This document shows positions 1 through 10,300 of a stretch of 64,000 bases of DNA, one piece after another. Both the position numbers and the translations under genes were made by a program. Under the pieces are notes generated by a model. That model worked only from the letters and a program-made list of their open reading frames with translations. It did not search any database and was not told where the DNA came from. Where the stretch lies: positions 81,230-145,229 of the forward strand of contig UQCR01000004.1 of NCBI GenBank assembly GCA_900539655.1, given 5' to 3'. Position 1 is the stretch's first letter; every line of letters starts with the position of its first letter. The stretch comes from an uncultured Robinsoniella sp. Lineage in GTDB: Bacteria > Bacillota > Clostridia > Lachnospirales > Lachnospiraceae.

Positions 1-636
1 ACCGGAAGCCTTCGCCGCTTCTTCATTTCCCCCGATTGCATATAAATACCGTCCAAACTTTGTCCAGGATAAGATCAGATACCCTATTAAAAATACTGCC
101 GCCAATATGTAGATTAAAATCGGAAGTCCAAGAATTGTTCCACCTCCAATGTAGCGGAACTGATCACTTAGATTACTGATCGGGCGCCCCTTGCTTAAAA
201 CCAGCGCAACTCCCGAAGCTACGGACAGCATTCCAAGTGTCGCGATAAAAGCCGGAAGATTCAAAAATGCCACCAGGGTACCGTTTACCACACCGCATGC
301 TGCGCCTGCCAGAACACCCAGTATAATAGGGACAATCACAGGATATTCTCCCGGATGGGCAAAAGTCGTCGCAACAATACCGGATAGTGCTACGATGGAC
401 CCTACAGACAAATCAATACCTCCTGTCAGCAGTACACACATCATCCCAACGGAAATAATTCCGTTAATAGACACCTGCTTTAAGACATTAATTAGGTTTC
501 TGGAGGTAAAAAAGGTATTGGTTATCACTGTCAAAAGTATAAATAATATTAAAAATACCATCAGAATACCATATTTATTAAAAAGATCTTTCCCGCTTAG
601 CCGTTTTGTCATTTGATTTGCGGTTTTCTCTGTCAT
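1..636 (-). CDS. Sugar ABC transporter permease (RbsC/BPD_transp_2 family), truncated by window edge
   Basis: This is the first 212 codons of a ribose/xylose-type ABC permease, which forms the membrane channel of a sugar importer. Several hydrophobic segments and the family motifs ISVGMM, LTGGIDLSVGS and AIGGNEEAAKASG are visible, and the last sits at the window edge, so the C-terminal part is missing. The ATG overlaps the stop of the upstream ATPase gene as ATGA, and GGAGGG lies just upstream, indicating translational coupling. The periplasmic-type binding protein is not in the window. The substrate is not readable from this protein; the two polyol-type dehydrogenases in the same operon suggest a pentose or sugar alcohol. 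Confidence 0.9.
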   Translation of the reverse strand, partial: MTEKTANQMTKRLSGKDLFNKYGILMVFLILFILLTVITNTFFTSRNLINVLKQVSINGIISVGMMCVLLTGGIDLSVGSIVALSGIVATTFAHPGEYPVIVPIILGVLAGAACGVVNGTLVAFLNLPAFIATLGMLSVASGVALVLSKGRPISNLSDQFRYIGGGTILGLPILIYILAAVFLIGYLILSWTKFGRYLYAIGGNEEAAKASG

Positions 637-2138
637 TCCTGTCCCTCCTTATGTGGCGTTGCATACTGCATAACCAATTCCTGACTGAACTCTTCTCTCT
701 CCAGCTCACCGGTAATCCGCCCCTCACTAAATACCAGTATCCGGTCACTGATACCCAGTACTTCCGGCATTTCAGATGAAATCATGATAACAGCAATTCC
801 TTTAGCTGCCAGCTGGTTAATCAGTTCATAAATTTCCGTTTTTGCTCCAATATCAATTCCCCTCGTTGGTTCATCCAATATTAACACTTTCGGATTTGTC
901 AGAAGCCATTTTACAAAAACAATTTTCTGCTGGTTTCCTCCGGACAAATTCAGGACCTGTGCCTCTCTGGAAGGCGTTTTGACTGACAGCAGCTCAATCT
1001 GCTCATCGGCTACTTTATTCAGCTTTTTCGTATTTAAGATCAACCGCTTATTCAGCTTTTTTAAATTAGAAATTACAATATTGTCTTTTACACTGCCAAT
1101 CAGATTCAATCCCCTCAGCTTCCGATCCTCCGGAACATAGGCAATCCCTGCCTTTACCGCCTGGTTTGGATTAGCAGCTTGAATCTCTTTGCCTTCCAGG
1201 TATAAGGTTCCCTGTTTTTTCTTACGAAGTCCAAATACCAGCTCGGCGGTTTCCGTTCTCCCCGCTCCCATCAAACCGGCAAATCCCAGTACTTCCCCCG
1301 CCTTTACCTCAAAGGAAATATCCCTAACCATCCTGCCATCATCTAACCCCTCTACCTTAAATACCGTTTCCCCAATCTTAGCTGCTTTTTTCGGATAATA
1401 GTCACCCAGTTCACGTCCAACCATCCCCTGAATCAACAGTCCGTCATCTAATTCGGAAGCGGGTTTCGATAGTACCCACTGTCCATCCCTTAAAATGGTT
1501 ATGGTATCTGCAATCTGGAATATCTCATCCATTTTATGTGAAATGTATACGATTGCAACGTCTTTTTCTGTCAACGAACGGATAATCCGAAACAGCTGTT
1601 CCACTTCTTTTTCCGAAATTGCAGAAGTAGGTTCATCCATAATAATTACATCAGAATGATAGGAAACTGCTTTTGCAATCTCTATCATCTGCTGCCCTGC
1701 CACAGTCAATTCGCCCAAGATCTTTTTAGGTGACACAGACATACCTAGCTCTTCCAGCAGCTCCTTAGCCTTCCGGTTCATTTCGGACTTATTGATCAGG
1801 TATTTTGCCCTGCTGCTTTCCCTTCCCAAAAAAATATTTTCCGCAATCGTCATTTCCGGTACCAGATTCAATTCCTGATAGATCATTGTAATTCCGTGAT
1901 CAATGGCATCCTTTGTGGAATGAAAACTGACTTCCTGCCCCTTTACAGATATAGAGCCTTTATCGTTGGTATATGCACCACAGAGAATTTTCATAAGCGT
2001 CGATTTACCTGCACCATTTTCCCCCATCAGTGCGTGAACCTCACCTTTTCTCAACGTCAATTTTACATTATCAAGTGCTTTTACCCCGGGAAACTCTTTT
2101 GTAATATTCTTCATTTCCAGAATAATCTCATTTGCCAT
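633..2138 (-). CDS. Sugar ABC transporter ATP-binding protein, duplicated NBD (RbsA/MglA/XylG type)
   Basis: A 501-residue ATPase with two nucleotide-binding domains, the usual form for ribose/galactose/xylose importers. The first domain has an intact Walker A (GENGAGKST, residues 39-47), a VAGQQ signature and the Walker B IIMDEPTSA. The second has the degenerate P-loop GLMGAGRTE, with LSGGNQQK and LILDEPTRG. The start at 2138 is preferred over an in-frame upstream start at 2192 because it has GGAGGG upstream and matches the family N-terminus (MANEIILEMKNITKEFPG). It powers the neighbouring permease by ATP hydrolysis on the cytoplasmic face. It lies between the two dehydrogenases and the permease in one operon. 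Confidence 0.95.
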   Translation of the reverse strand: MANEIILEMKNITKEFPGVKALDNVKLTLRKGEVHALMGENGAGKSTLMKILCGAYTNDKGSISVKGQEVSFHSTKDAIDHGITMIYQELNLVPEMTIAENIFLGRESSRAKYLINKSEMNRKAKELLEELGMSVSPKKILGELTVAGQQMIEIAKAVSYHSDVIIMDEPTSAISEKEVEQLFRIIRSLTEKDVAIVYISHKMDEIFQIADTITILRDGQWVLSKPASELDDGLLIQGMVGRELGDYYPKKAAKIGETVFKVEGLDDGRMVRDISFEVKAGEVLGFAGLMGAGRTETAELVFGLRKKKQGTLYLEGKEIQAANPNQAVKAGIAYVPEDRKLRGLNLIGSVKDNIVISNLKKLNKRLILNTKKLNKVADEQIELLSVKTPSREAQVLNLSGGNQQKIVFVKWLLTNPKVLILDEPTRGIDIGAKTEIYELINQLAAKGIAVIMISSEMPEVLGISDRILVFSEGRITGELEREEFSQELVMQYATPHKEGQE

Positions 2139-2207
2139 GAAGAAGTAATCCCTCCTCTTTTTGCATAATTTTGCCGGATTTAACCAGCTCATGAACCAGA
2201 GCGTGTA

Positions 2208-3239
2208 TTAGAATCCATTTGGATGAATAATAATCTTCATCTGCCCTCTGCCATTTAACATCTGGTCCATAGCTTTATCAAAATCATCCAGGGAATAATG
2301 ATGGCTTGCCAAATCGTCCACTTTCACTATGCCCTCTTCCATAAATTTTACTGCCCTGTCAAAACAATGTGTCTGGGCAAAAGATCCAATCAGCCTCAAT
2401 TCTTTTTCAAAGATCTGATAAGGTTTAATCCGTATGGTATCTTCATTGCCGGCTACTCCATATACAACAATTTTTCCTCTTGCCTTAGGAAAATTCAGGC
2501 ATTGTTCCAGCACGGCAGGTACACCGGTTGCATCAATTACCACGTCAAATCCCTTGGGAAACATTTGATGCAGCTGTGTTGTATGTACACTATAGTCGTT
2601 TCTGTCCATCAGAACAGTTTTGGCATAACCATTTTTCTCAATCAGATCCAGTTTTTCCTTAGAAGATGCACAAGCTACCACATTGGCAGCCCCGCCCTGG
2701 TGTATCAGCTGGGTTAATAGAATCCCTGTGGGACCTGCCCCAAAAATCAAGACATCATCGCCACACTGGATATCAATGACATCCATACCATGGATTGCAC
2801 AGGCAAGAGGCTCTGCAAAACAGGCTTCATCATAAGAAAGTTTCTCACTGATTGGAAAAACCTTATCATAATTTACCACCACATACTCTGCGAAACCACC
2901 AGGTCCATTGCATCCCAGAGAGTAAAAATCCTCACAGAATAATGGCATATTTCTTCTGCAATAATAGCATTCTCCACACAATACGGTATTGTCTCCCGTT
3001 ACCCGGTCCCCTATCTTAAAACCTTTCACTGCACATCCAATCTCAACTATTTCACCTGCAAATTCATGTCCCGGTGTCAACGGAAACCTGGCAATAAACT
3101 CCCCTTCATGAATATGGGCATCTGTTCTGCATATTCCGCAGGATTTTACTTGAATCAGTACCTGGTTTTCTTTTACTTCCGGTTTTGGAATCTCTGTAAC
3201 AGAAAATTGTCTTGGTTCACTGTACACTACTGCTTTCAT
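2208..3239 (-). CDS. Zinc-dependent medium-chain dehydrogenase (sorbitol/polyol dehydrogenase-like)
   Basis: A 343-residue NAD(P)-dependent alcohol/polyol dehydrogenase. Catalytic zinc ligands are at C37 and H58-E59. The four structural-zinc cysteines are at about residues 88, 91, 94 and 102, and the Rossmann motif is GAGPTG. The ATG at 3239 is chosen because GGGAGGAAAACC directly precedes it. It is a paralogue of the next upstream gene, 21 bp away, and both precede the sugar ABC genes, so they probably oxidise the imported polyol or its product in two steps or on two epimers. The exact substrate (sorbitol, xylitol, threitol, etc.) cannot be fixed from sequence. Confidence 0.9.
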   Translation of the reverse strand: MKAVVYSEPRQFSVTEIPKPEVKENQVLIQVKSCGICRTDAHIHEGEFIARFPLTPGHEFAGEIVEIGCAVKGFKIGDRVTGDNTVLCGECYYCRRNMPLFCEDFYSLGCNGPGGFAEYVVVNYDKVFPISEKLSYDEACFAEPLACAIHGMDVIDIQCGDDVLIFGAGPTGILLTQLIHQGGAANVVACASSKEKLDLIEKNGYAKTVLMDRNDYSVHTTQLHQMFPKGFDVVIDATGVPAVLEQCLNFPKARGKIVVYGVAGNEDTIRIKPYQIFEKELRLIGSFAQTHCFDRAVKFMEEGIVKVDDLASHHYSLDDFDKAMDQMLNGRGQMKIIIHPNGF

Positions 3240-3260
3240 TGGTTTTCCTCCCATTCTGGT

Positions 3261-4295
3261 TTACACTAATTTAATTACCCCTTTTACAACATCCTGTGCA
3301 TTTTCAATAACAGTATCAAATGCCAATTTAACATCGCTAAAATCAAATTCATGCGTGGCAATCTGGCCTACATTAATTTTACCATCTGCAATTGCGGCGA
3401 TAGCAACCGGATAAAGGTTACGATAACGGAATACAGACTTAATATTCAGCTCTTTTGCCATTACCTGTGCAAAATCATATGCTATGACATCCTGGGGCGC
3501 CATTCCCACTAACACAACTGTACCACCTCTTTTTGCCATTTCCGGTGTCTGCTGGATTGTCTTAACCGCTCCTGCCGTTTCTATCACAACATCTGCCCCT
3601 TTACCATCCAAAAACCTGTCCAGCTCCTTTCCTACATCCATTTCTTTCGCATTAACCGTATGGTTTGCCCCCAGTTTTTCAGCATATCTCAAACGTTTTC
3701 CAAGCATGTCCACAACTATAACATTTGCAGCACCTCTGGCTTTACATGCAAGCAAAGTCACAAGTCCGATACATCCACCTCCGAGTACCACCACACTGTC
3801 TCCCAGTTTAACCTCCCCCTGTGCGGCTGCATGAAGCCCCACTGACAGCGGCTCTACCAATGCCCCCTCCTTTGTGGACACATTTTCCGGAAGCTTAAAG
3901 CACATATCTGAAGGATGCGTGGCATATTCCGTCAAGACTCCGTGGTACGGCGGAGTTGCAAAGAATTTTACCTCCGGGCACAGGTTATATCTGCCCGTCT
4001 TACAAAATTCGCATTTCCCGCAGGTAACTCCAGGCTCCAGAGCCACCCGGTCTCCTATCTTCAAATCCGTAACTTTACTGCCAGTGTCCACTATAGTGCC
4101 TGCTGCCTCATGTCCAAGGATAAATGGCCCGTTAGCAATAAAATCTCCAATTCTTCCATTTTCATAGAAGTGAACATCAGATCCGCAGATTCCTACATAT
4201 TCAATTTTGACCAAAACTTCATTCTCATTTGGCACCGGTTTTGCAATGTCCCGGTATATAATCTCAAATGTTCCGTCCATATAAGCTGCCTTCAT
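3261..4295 (-). CDS. Zinc-dependent polyol dehydrogenase (xylitol/sorbitol dehydrogenase-like)
   Basis: First gene of the sugar operon; 344 residues. Motifs typical of sorbitol/xylitol dehydrogenases are visible: GICGSDVHFYENGRIG, GHEAAGTIV (H62, E63), the four cysteines 92/95/98/106 for structural zinc, and LVEPLSVGLHAA with the extra zinc-ligand glutamate. The NAD fold has GGGCIGL. The start at 4295 follows AGGGGGG with suitable spacing; an in-frame longer version (4349) lacks such a site. It shares domain order with the gene at 2208-3239 but is clearly divergent. The operon leader upstream is about 225 nt long. Confidence 0.9.
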   Translation of the reverse strand: MKAAYMDGTFEIIYRDIAKPVPNENEVLVKIEYVGICGSDVHFYENGRIGDFIANGPFILGHEAAGTIVDTGSKVTDLKIGDRVALEPGVTCGKCEFCKTGRYNLCPEVKFFATPPYHGVLTEYATHPSDMCFKLPENVSTKEGALVEPLSVGLHAAAQGEVKLGDSVVVLGGGCIGLVTLLACKARGAANVIVVDMLGKRLRYAEKLGANHTVNAKEMDVGKELDRFLDGKGADVVIETAGAVKTIQQTPEMAKRGGTVVLVGMAPQDVIAYDFAQVMAKELNIKSVFRYRNLYPVAIAAIADGKINVGQIATHEFDFSDVKLAFDTVIENAQDVVKGVIKLV

Positions 4296-4526
4296 GGTGT
4301 AATCCCCCCTCTTTTTTATAGTTAACTTAAATTCTTCGCATTTTCGCAATATTTAGACTCAGCCTTGTGGCTATGTATATGCGTATGCGGTTCACTGCTT
4401 TACCTCACCCTTCTCCGTCTTAGATTCATATACTTTTTAAACTGTTGAAACTATTATTACTGTTATCCTCCTTTTAGTTTCTAATTATCTTTTATAAATA
4501 TATTTTCTAAAAGTAATTTTAAACAT

Positions 4527-4555
4527 ATTTTACAAAAGTTTCTTATGTTTGTCAA
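4527..4555 (-). promoter_or_regulatory. Sigma-A promoter of the polyol operon
   Basis: On the minus strand TTGACA (4550-4555) and TAAAAT (4527-4532) are separated by exactly 17 bp. Transcription would start near 4520, giving a leader of about 225 nt to the ATG at 4295. Downstream of the -10 lie two AT-rich direct repeats (cores AAAATATGTTTAAAA and AAAATATATTTATAAAA) that could be an operator. In the remaining part of the 383-nt gap (4296-4678) I recognise no riboswitch. Confidence 0.7.
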
Positions 4556-4561
4556 GTAAAA

Positions 4562-4617
4562 TGTCAAAAAAATAAAAAGGTTCAAACAGATCCTTTTTTT
4601 ATCTGTCTAAACCTTTT
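4562..4617 (-). terminator. Intrinsic terminator after the histidine kinase gene
   Basis: Stem arms 4575-4591 and 4601-4617 (AAAAGGTTCAAACAGAT against ATCTGTCTAAACCTTTT, two imperfect positions). On the minus strand it is followed by a T-rich run (TTATTTTTTTG). It lies just downstream of the kinase stop codon. Confidence 0.8.
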
Positions 4618-4678
4618 CTATTTTTTCAATGAATTGCTGTATTCTTAGTAACTTTTCACTAGATTCAAAAAATCTGCA

Positions 4679-5998
4679 TTATCTGTTCCCTGGTATTGGC
4701 AACGTAATATTTACCTGAAATTCACTGTTGGAATTTCCGGTCTGCATCGTTCCATTATACTTTTCCAAGGTTTTCTTTACATTTTGCAGACCATATCCCA
4801 TGTGACCACTTCCCCTCGTTCTATGGCGAAGTCTTGATGAATCGGTGCCATTGTCCGAATTTAACGACCCTTCTACCAGAAATGAATTACGGATACTTAT
4901 AACTACAAATTCATTAAAGTAATTCATTTTTATTCGGATATAAGGATGATCCTGAACCCTTTTAGCAGCCTCAATTGCATTATCCAGCAGATTTGCAAAC
5001 ACCGTTGTCACATCGATATCCTTCATAAATTCCAGACTGACATCTCCTATTTCAACAGCCGTATGAATACCATCCCTTTCCGCATTGTTTAATTTATCAT
5101 TCAAAATTATATTCAGCATTTTGTGTTTGGTATAAGATCGCTCTCCCAATACATTTAACATATGATGCATATCTTTTACATAGCTGTTACCCGCATCTGA
5201 CTCCTGCATATGATACAGCTGTTCTACAGCAATCAGATGATTCTTCATATCATGCAATACCTTTCTCGAATCCTGGTATTTCTTCTCCAGATCTCCATAA
5301 TATTTGTATTGCAGTTCATTCTGCTGATGATACAATTGCAACTCCTTCTCCAATTCATTGGACTTAGATATATACCCGCCCAGATAGATAAAATAAACAT
5401 CCAGGATCAAAAGAAGAATGATGTTAACCACGATAACCGTAATACCATACAACTGGATATAGACCGCACCAACCTGCACCAGAGACAGCAAAAATATAAT
5501 ACTCCATACTGGTACCATATACATACTGATCAGCTGCCATTTATTGATTTTATTTATTTTCTTCCGGTTCACAAAGAACACCATAAATTTAGTCAGCATA
5601 AGATAAAGCACAATCTTAAGCGTCAACGCAATATTCGCCATTAACAAAGCACTGTTTATATCATTTGACGGGATAAACAACGCTGACAGATTCAAAATTG
5701 CGGATTGCCCTAAAACTCCGATTAATCCAAACAAAAGATAGTAGATAACATACAGCATATTTTTATTAAATAAAAAATGCCCCATCAATGCCAGATATAA
5801 AATTCCAGCAACCATACTTAGGCGGCTGAATCTAAAAATGACACCTAAAATAATAATCATGATATAAACAACAAAACCTGCAAGATACCACCATTTTGCC
5901 CGATAAATATTCCGTTCAATATGACTCATAAAATAATATGCGCAACAAATCATTACGCCCAACTCCATAATTCCCAATATGAGATTTAAAATAGCCAT
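4679..5998 (-). CDS. AgrC/ComD-type sensor histidine kinase (HPK10, GHKL ATPase)
   Basis: A 439-residue membrane kinase. The first 210 residues form about six hydrophobic segments. A coiled-coil-like linker (about 212-245) follows, then the HPK10 phosphoacceptor motif HDMKNHL with H249. The GHKL domain shows the N box LLDNAIEAAKR and the G-box GYGLQNVKKTLEKYNG. This architecture senses peptides in agr/com quorum systems and phosphorylates a LytTR regulator, which is the gene just upstream (17-bp gap, RBS AGAGGAAGG). No agrB- or agrD-like gene is seen nearby, so the signal is unknown. A C-terminal serine/arginine-rich insert precedes the G box. Confidence 0.92.
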   Translation of the reverse strand: MAILNLILGIMELGVMICCAYYFMSHIERNIYRAKWWYLAGFVVYIMIIILGVIFRFSRLSMVAGILYLALMGHFLFNKNMLYVIYYLLFGLIGVLGQSAILNLSALFIPSNDINSALLMANIALTLKIVLYLMLTKFMVFFVNRKKINKINKWQLISMYMVPVWSIIFLLSLVQVGAVYIQLYGITVIVVNIILLLILDVYFIYLGGYISKSNELEKELQLYHQQNELQYKYYGDLEKKYQDSRKVLHDMKNHLIAVEQLYHMQESDAGNSYVKDMHHMLNVLGERSYTKHKMLNIILNDKLNNAERDGIHTAVEIGDVSLEFMKDIDVTTVFANLLDNAIEAAKRVQDHPYIRIKMNYFNEFVVISIRNSFLVEGSLNSDNGTDSSRLRHRTRGSGHMGYGLQNVKKTLEKYNGTMQTGNSNSEFQVNITLPIPGNR

Positions 5999-6015
5999 TC
6001 CTTCCTCTGCCCCCT

Positions 6016-6714
6016 TTAAATGCGGTTGGCCATATAATGGCTCAGCTTTTCTCTGAACTCCACGGACTTCTTCTGAGAAAGCGGAATCAGGCTTCCATCC
6101 ATCATATGGATATCATATCCTTTAATATTTTTGACATAAAACAGGTTGACAGAAAAACTTTTATGTGGCATATAAAAGCCATAGGATTCCATCTTTACTG
6201 CCATTGCCGTTATACTGCCATGCATCCGCAATACCCCTGCTTTTGTCCTCATATGTATTTTTCGGTCTGCATATTCAAAATAATAAATATCTCTGACATT
6301 GATCTCATGAACACCGTCTTCAGTCTCAAATCGCAGCATCTGCTCCGGCTCCTCATCTGCTGTATATGCTAAAACCTCTTCTAACTGCCTGTGAATATTT
6401 TCCCGGCTGACCGGTTTAAGAAGATACGCAAAAGCATGTACCGAAAATGCGTAATTTCGGTAATCGTCGTATCCTGTCACATAAATAATTTTCACCTTTT
6501 TATCATAGCTTCTTACCTTCTGCGCTGTCTTAATTCCATTAATTCCTTTCATATCAATGTCCAGGAAAATAACATCATATTCTTTGTTCCCTCTGATCAA
6601 TCCTTCTCCGCTTTCATAAGCATCCACCAGGCACAACATCCTGAAACTTTTTATGTAATCTGTAATTTGCTGAACGATTAACTTCTCATCATCGCAAACA
6701 GCCACCTTAAACAT
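6016..6714 (-). CDS. LytTR-family response regulator (AgrA-like)
   Basis: A 232-residue two-component regulator. The receiver has the acidic pair DD (8-9), phosphoacceptor D52 in FLDIDM, the conserved T of YVTGYDD, and K in LLKPV. The LytTR DNA-binding domain runs from about residue 125 to the end (YYFEYADRKIHMRTKAG, HKSFSVNL, PLSQKKSVEF). It is the partner of the kinase downstream and is first in the two-gene operon. LytTR proteins bind pairs of short direct repeats; the tandem 12-mers about 215 bp upstream are worth comparing with that pattern. Confidence 0.93.
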   Translation of the reverse strand: MFKVAVCDDEKLIVQQITDYIKSFRMLCLVDAYESGEGLIRGNKEYDVIFLDIDMKGINGIKTAQKVRSYDKKVKIIYVTGYDDYRNYAFSVHAFAYLLKPVSRENIHRQLEEVLAYTADEEPEQMLRFETEDGVHEINVRDIYYFEYADRKIHMRTKAGVLRMHGSITAMAVKMESYGFYMPHKSFSVNLFYVKNIKGYDIHMMDGSLIPLSQKKSVEFREKLSHYMANRI

Positions 6715-6747
6715 TTTTTAATCCTGCCTTCCATTTTTGTTAGTTCC

Positions 6748-6776
6748 AGTATAATAGCTGCGATTCAAAGTTACAA
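6748..6776 (-). promoter_or_regulatory. Probable promoter of the LytTR/kinase operon
   Basis: TTGTAA (6771-6776) and TATACT (6748-6753) on the minus strand with a 17-bp spacer, about 35 bp upstream of the regulator start codon. The -35 is a poor match, which fits an activated promoter. Confidence 0.45.
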
Positions 6777-6828
6777 GAACAAAAACACAAGTTATGGGAA
6801 CCTAGAGCTTGTTTAAATTTGCCGACAG

Positions 6829-6884
6829 ATGCACGCAGCAGTTTCTGAGTGTTTTTATCCGAGTAAAAAATTCGTAGCGTGCAT
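6829..6884. repeat. Inverted repeat ATGCACGC / GCGTGCAT in a gene-free region
   Basis: Arms 6829-6836 and 6877-6884 are perfect 8-bp complements around 40 nt that include TTTTTATCCGAGTAAAAAA. No T-run follows, so it is not an obvious terminator. It lies in the 645-nt gap 6715-7359, in which I find no convincing gene. Confidence 0.4.
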
Positions 6885-6929
6885 TCTGATAAGTACTTAT
6901 GCACACCTACCAAATCCCGAAAATTAAAC

Positions 6930-6977
6930 AGTAAAATATACAGTAAAACATGTAGTAAAGCATGCAGTAAAATATAA
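6930..6977. repeat. Four tandem 12-bp repeats (AGTAAAAYATRY-like)
   Basis: Units AGTAAAATATAC, AGTAAAACATGT, AGTAAAGCATGC and AGTAAAATATAA follow each other without gaps (6930-6941, 6942-6953, 6954-6965, 6966-6977). They sit between the LytTR regulator and the divergent surface-protein gene. An open frame across them encodes only repetitive Leu/Tyr/His peptide and is not credible as a gene. Confidence 0.75.
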
Positions 6978-7359
6978 GTAGAAAATGATTGATAAAACCA
7001 TGCGTTTTCATGTATAATAAAACAGTATAAATGATGTTGCCATGATTGTACTCCCACACACATTGTAAAAGCGGCAATATAATATAAATATCCTGAAACA
7101 TTTATATAAGCACAATTCTTACACTAAAAAATCTCACACCGTTTTTCATATTTGTCTTTTGATCATTTCCATAGTATCAAAAAGGCATTCTTATTAATAT
7201 CAAAATCAACAAAATTCCACAAGAAGATACAAACCTATATACAAAAGATAAAAGTTTAAAAAAGAATATAGTGAGCAAAATTATTATTGATAATTACATT
7301 ATGTTTATTATTAATATTCATTACAGAAACTTTAAGTTTTTGTATGAAGGGAGACGTTT

Positions 7360-10300
7360 ATGAAAATCAAATTATTTGCACAGATTATATCTATATCTTT
7401 AGTTTCCTCTTTGGGAATCTCAAATATTGCTATTGCTGATTTCAACCAGGTAAAACCCGATGTGTTACTAGGGACAAATGATATGGAATCCGGTATTTCT
7501 ATCGGGAATAGAGTATTTGATGCAGTTTATGAACCTAAAGTAATTGATGAAGGAGATGTAACTGAAGAGGTAAGTGATAGACCTGAAATAGCCTATGAGG
7601 CTTACATGGCTGATGAACCTTATATAGCTGATGAACCTTGTATAACTGATAAGTCTTGTATAGTTGATGGTATAGTTGATGAGTCTTATGAAACGGATCA
7701 ATCTTATGCTATTAAGGAACCTTATCTTACTGAGGAAACTTATACTACTGTGGATTCTTATACCTCTGAAGAGCCTTATATAACTGAGGATCCTTATAAT
7801 ACTCAGGATTCTTATACCTCTGAAGAATCTTATATAACTGAGGATCCTTATAATACTGAGGATTCTTATACCTCTGAAGAACCTTATATAACTGATACAC
7901 TTGTTGTATCTGATGATTCTGGTATAATTGATAAATTATATATTCCTGATAAAATTGAAGAACCTATAACTGAGCAGATCTTAGAAACAGAAGTTGCATC
8001 TTTTGATTCCCAAGCAACTATTGAAGGAGAAACTTACACTCCAAAAGAAGATACTGAAATTGCAGAGTCCCTATCTGATACCGGTAACACAATAGATCAA
8101 TCCGATTTCCTTGAAAAAAATAATAATGAAATTCAAGATTACAAGGATATTATAGTGTCACAATCTGAACAGCCATCTCAGGTAGGGGATACTTTTAGTA
8201 CTGATTTTGGTGTATATCAAATTTTAACCACTGGAGAAGATCCAACCGCTATGCTGATTGATAAAGCTCGACGTGATCTAAACGGTAACTTTATATACGG
8301 AGATACTTCTAAACCATGGACAGCACAATATAGAAACGTGGAGTACAACGTTACTGAAATTGGAAGCAATTGCCGATTAACAGGAATTTCTGGTACCATC
8401 TCCATTCCTGAAGGTGTTACTTATATTCATAATGGAGCTTTTTCAAAATCTGCAGCGAAAAGAATCGATCTTCCGTCTTCATTGGTGCATTTTGATGAAG
8501 ATGCTACACTCCGTAACCTTGAATTAATCACTGTTGCAAAAGAAAGCAATTATTACAAGATAGAAGATGGTGCTCTCTTAACAAAAGATGGAACCAAACT
8601 TATTCTTTATCCGGCTTTGTATCAAAATGACACCTATACATCACCAGAAAGCGTACTCAGCGTGGAAGAGGATGCTTTTTATAAAAATGCATACTTAAAA
8701 ACCATTATATTAACAAAAGTGGAAACAATAAAAGATTATGCCTTTTATGAAATGCGTAGCATTGAAACAATTGTGTACCCAAAAACGTTAACTAATTTAA
8801 GTCTAAAGTTTGTTACCTTTAATTGTTTTACCTTAAAGCAAATTATTGTTGAAGAAGGTAATCCTATTTTATACGATGACCATGGAATATTATTTTATAA
8901 AGACGGCAACGAATATATGTTAGTATTATATCCTGCTTCATACTCATTGGATGAATATTGTATTCCATTTGGAGTAAAATCCATCTGTAGTTTTGCTTTT
9001 AATGGAATTATGCAAACAAAAATTATTAAAGTCCCTGCAACAGTAAATACTATTTATTCTTATGCTTTTGAAGAGACTCAAGTACCTATAGAATTTATTC
9101 TACACTTTTCATCTCCATTGGAATTATCCCAGAGTGCATTTGACCGTCTTGCCCGTGGAAGTGTATTATATGTGGAAAGTGATAGTATTAAAAATGGATT
9201 CCTCATAGATTTTTTAACCACTTATATTAACGAATCCGGCGGAACCAAAATAGATACTGATACTCCAGTAATAGTGGATTATGAAAAAGCAGTATCTCGT
9301 ATTGATAACTGGTACTTCAGTAGTAACAATAAATATTATTATGATAAAAACGGCAATCTCACAGTTGGTTTGCACGAGATTGATCAATATACTTATTTTT
9401 TTGATGAAAATCATGTTATGAAAACCGGATTTCAGAATGTTAAAGGCAAAACATATTATTTTTCCATTGAGACAGGTAAGATGCTGACCGATTACGGATT
9501 TATTAACATCAATGGCAAACTATATTATATTAAAATGGATAGTTCAATTTATAAAGAAGCAACACTAAAAGATAATAATATGCTGTACTATTTTAATACA
9601 GATACTGGTGAAATTATTTGTGACAGCCTTAGTCATTCCTATGACACTTGGATTGACATTATAACTGCTACCTGTTCAAAAGAAGGTTCCCAATCTCATA
9701 CCTGCTTAAAATGCTCCCATGTAGAAACACGTACAGTTAAAAAAACACAACACTCGTTTGCTAACTGGATCATATTAACCGCACCAACCTGTACCTCACA
9801 GGGTATAAAAATCCACACCTGCCTTTTTTGTCATACAAGTGAACAGCAGATAATGCCAGTATCCTCTCATCTTAACGGAAAGTGGACCATAAAAACCCAG
9901 CCAACATGCTTAGCAAGCGGAAGAAAAGTACTAAGCTGTACCTTATGCGGTAAAATCATACAATGGGCAGATATTGAGCGGATTTCTCACAAATATGGTG
10001 ATTGGAATATTAAACAAAAAGCTACCTACGAACGATCAGGTAGTAAAGTCAGAACCTGCAGTGTTTGCGGTACATCAGATCGGGCTAAAATCCCAAAACT
10101 TTTACGAAAAAATATTGCTAAAGCTGTTGCATATCCTATTAAGCAGAAAATATATAACGGAAAACCACAAAAACCTTTGACCAAGCTTATATTAAATAAT
10201 AAAATTCTTAAACCAAATATAGATTATAACATTTCTTACAAGCGAAATTGTAAACCTGGCAAGGCAATAATTACAATAAAAGGAAAAAGAAATTATTATG

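Noticed and set aside
6740..7063. A 107-codon minus-strand frame in the intergenic region
   Set aside because: It runs through the 12-bp tandem repeats and gives a Leu/His/Tyr-rich low-complexity peptide, with no credible RBS and no family resemblance.
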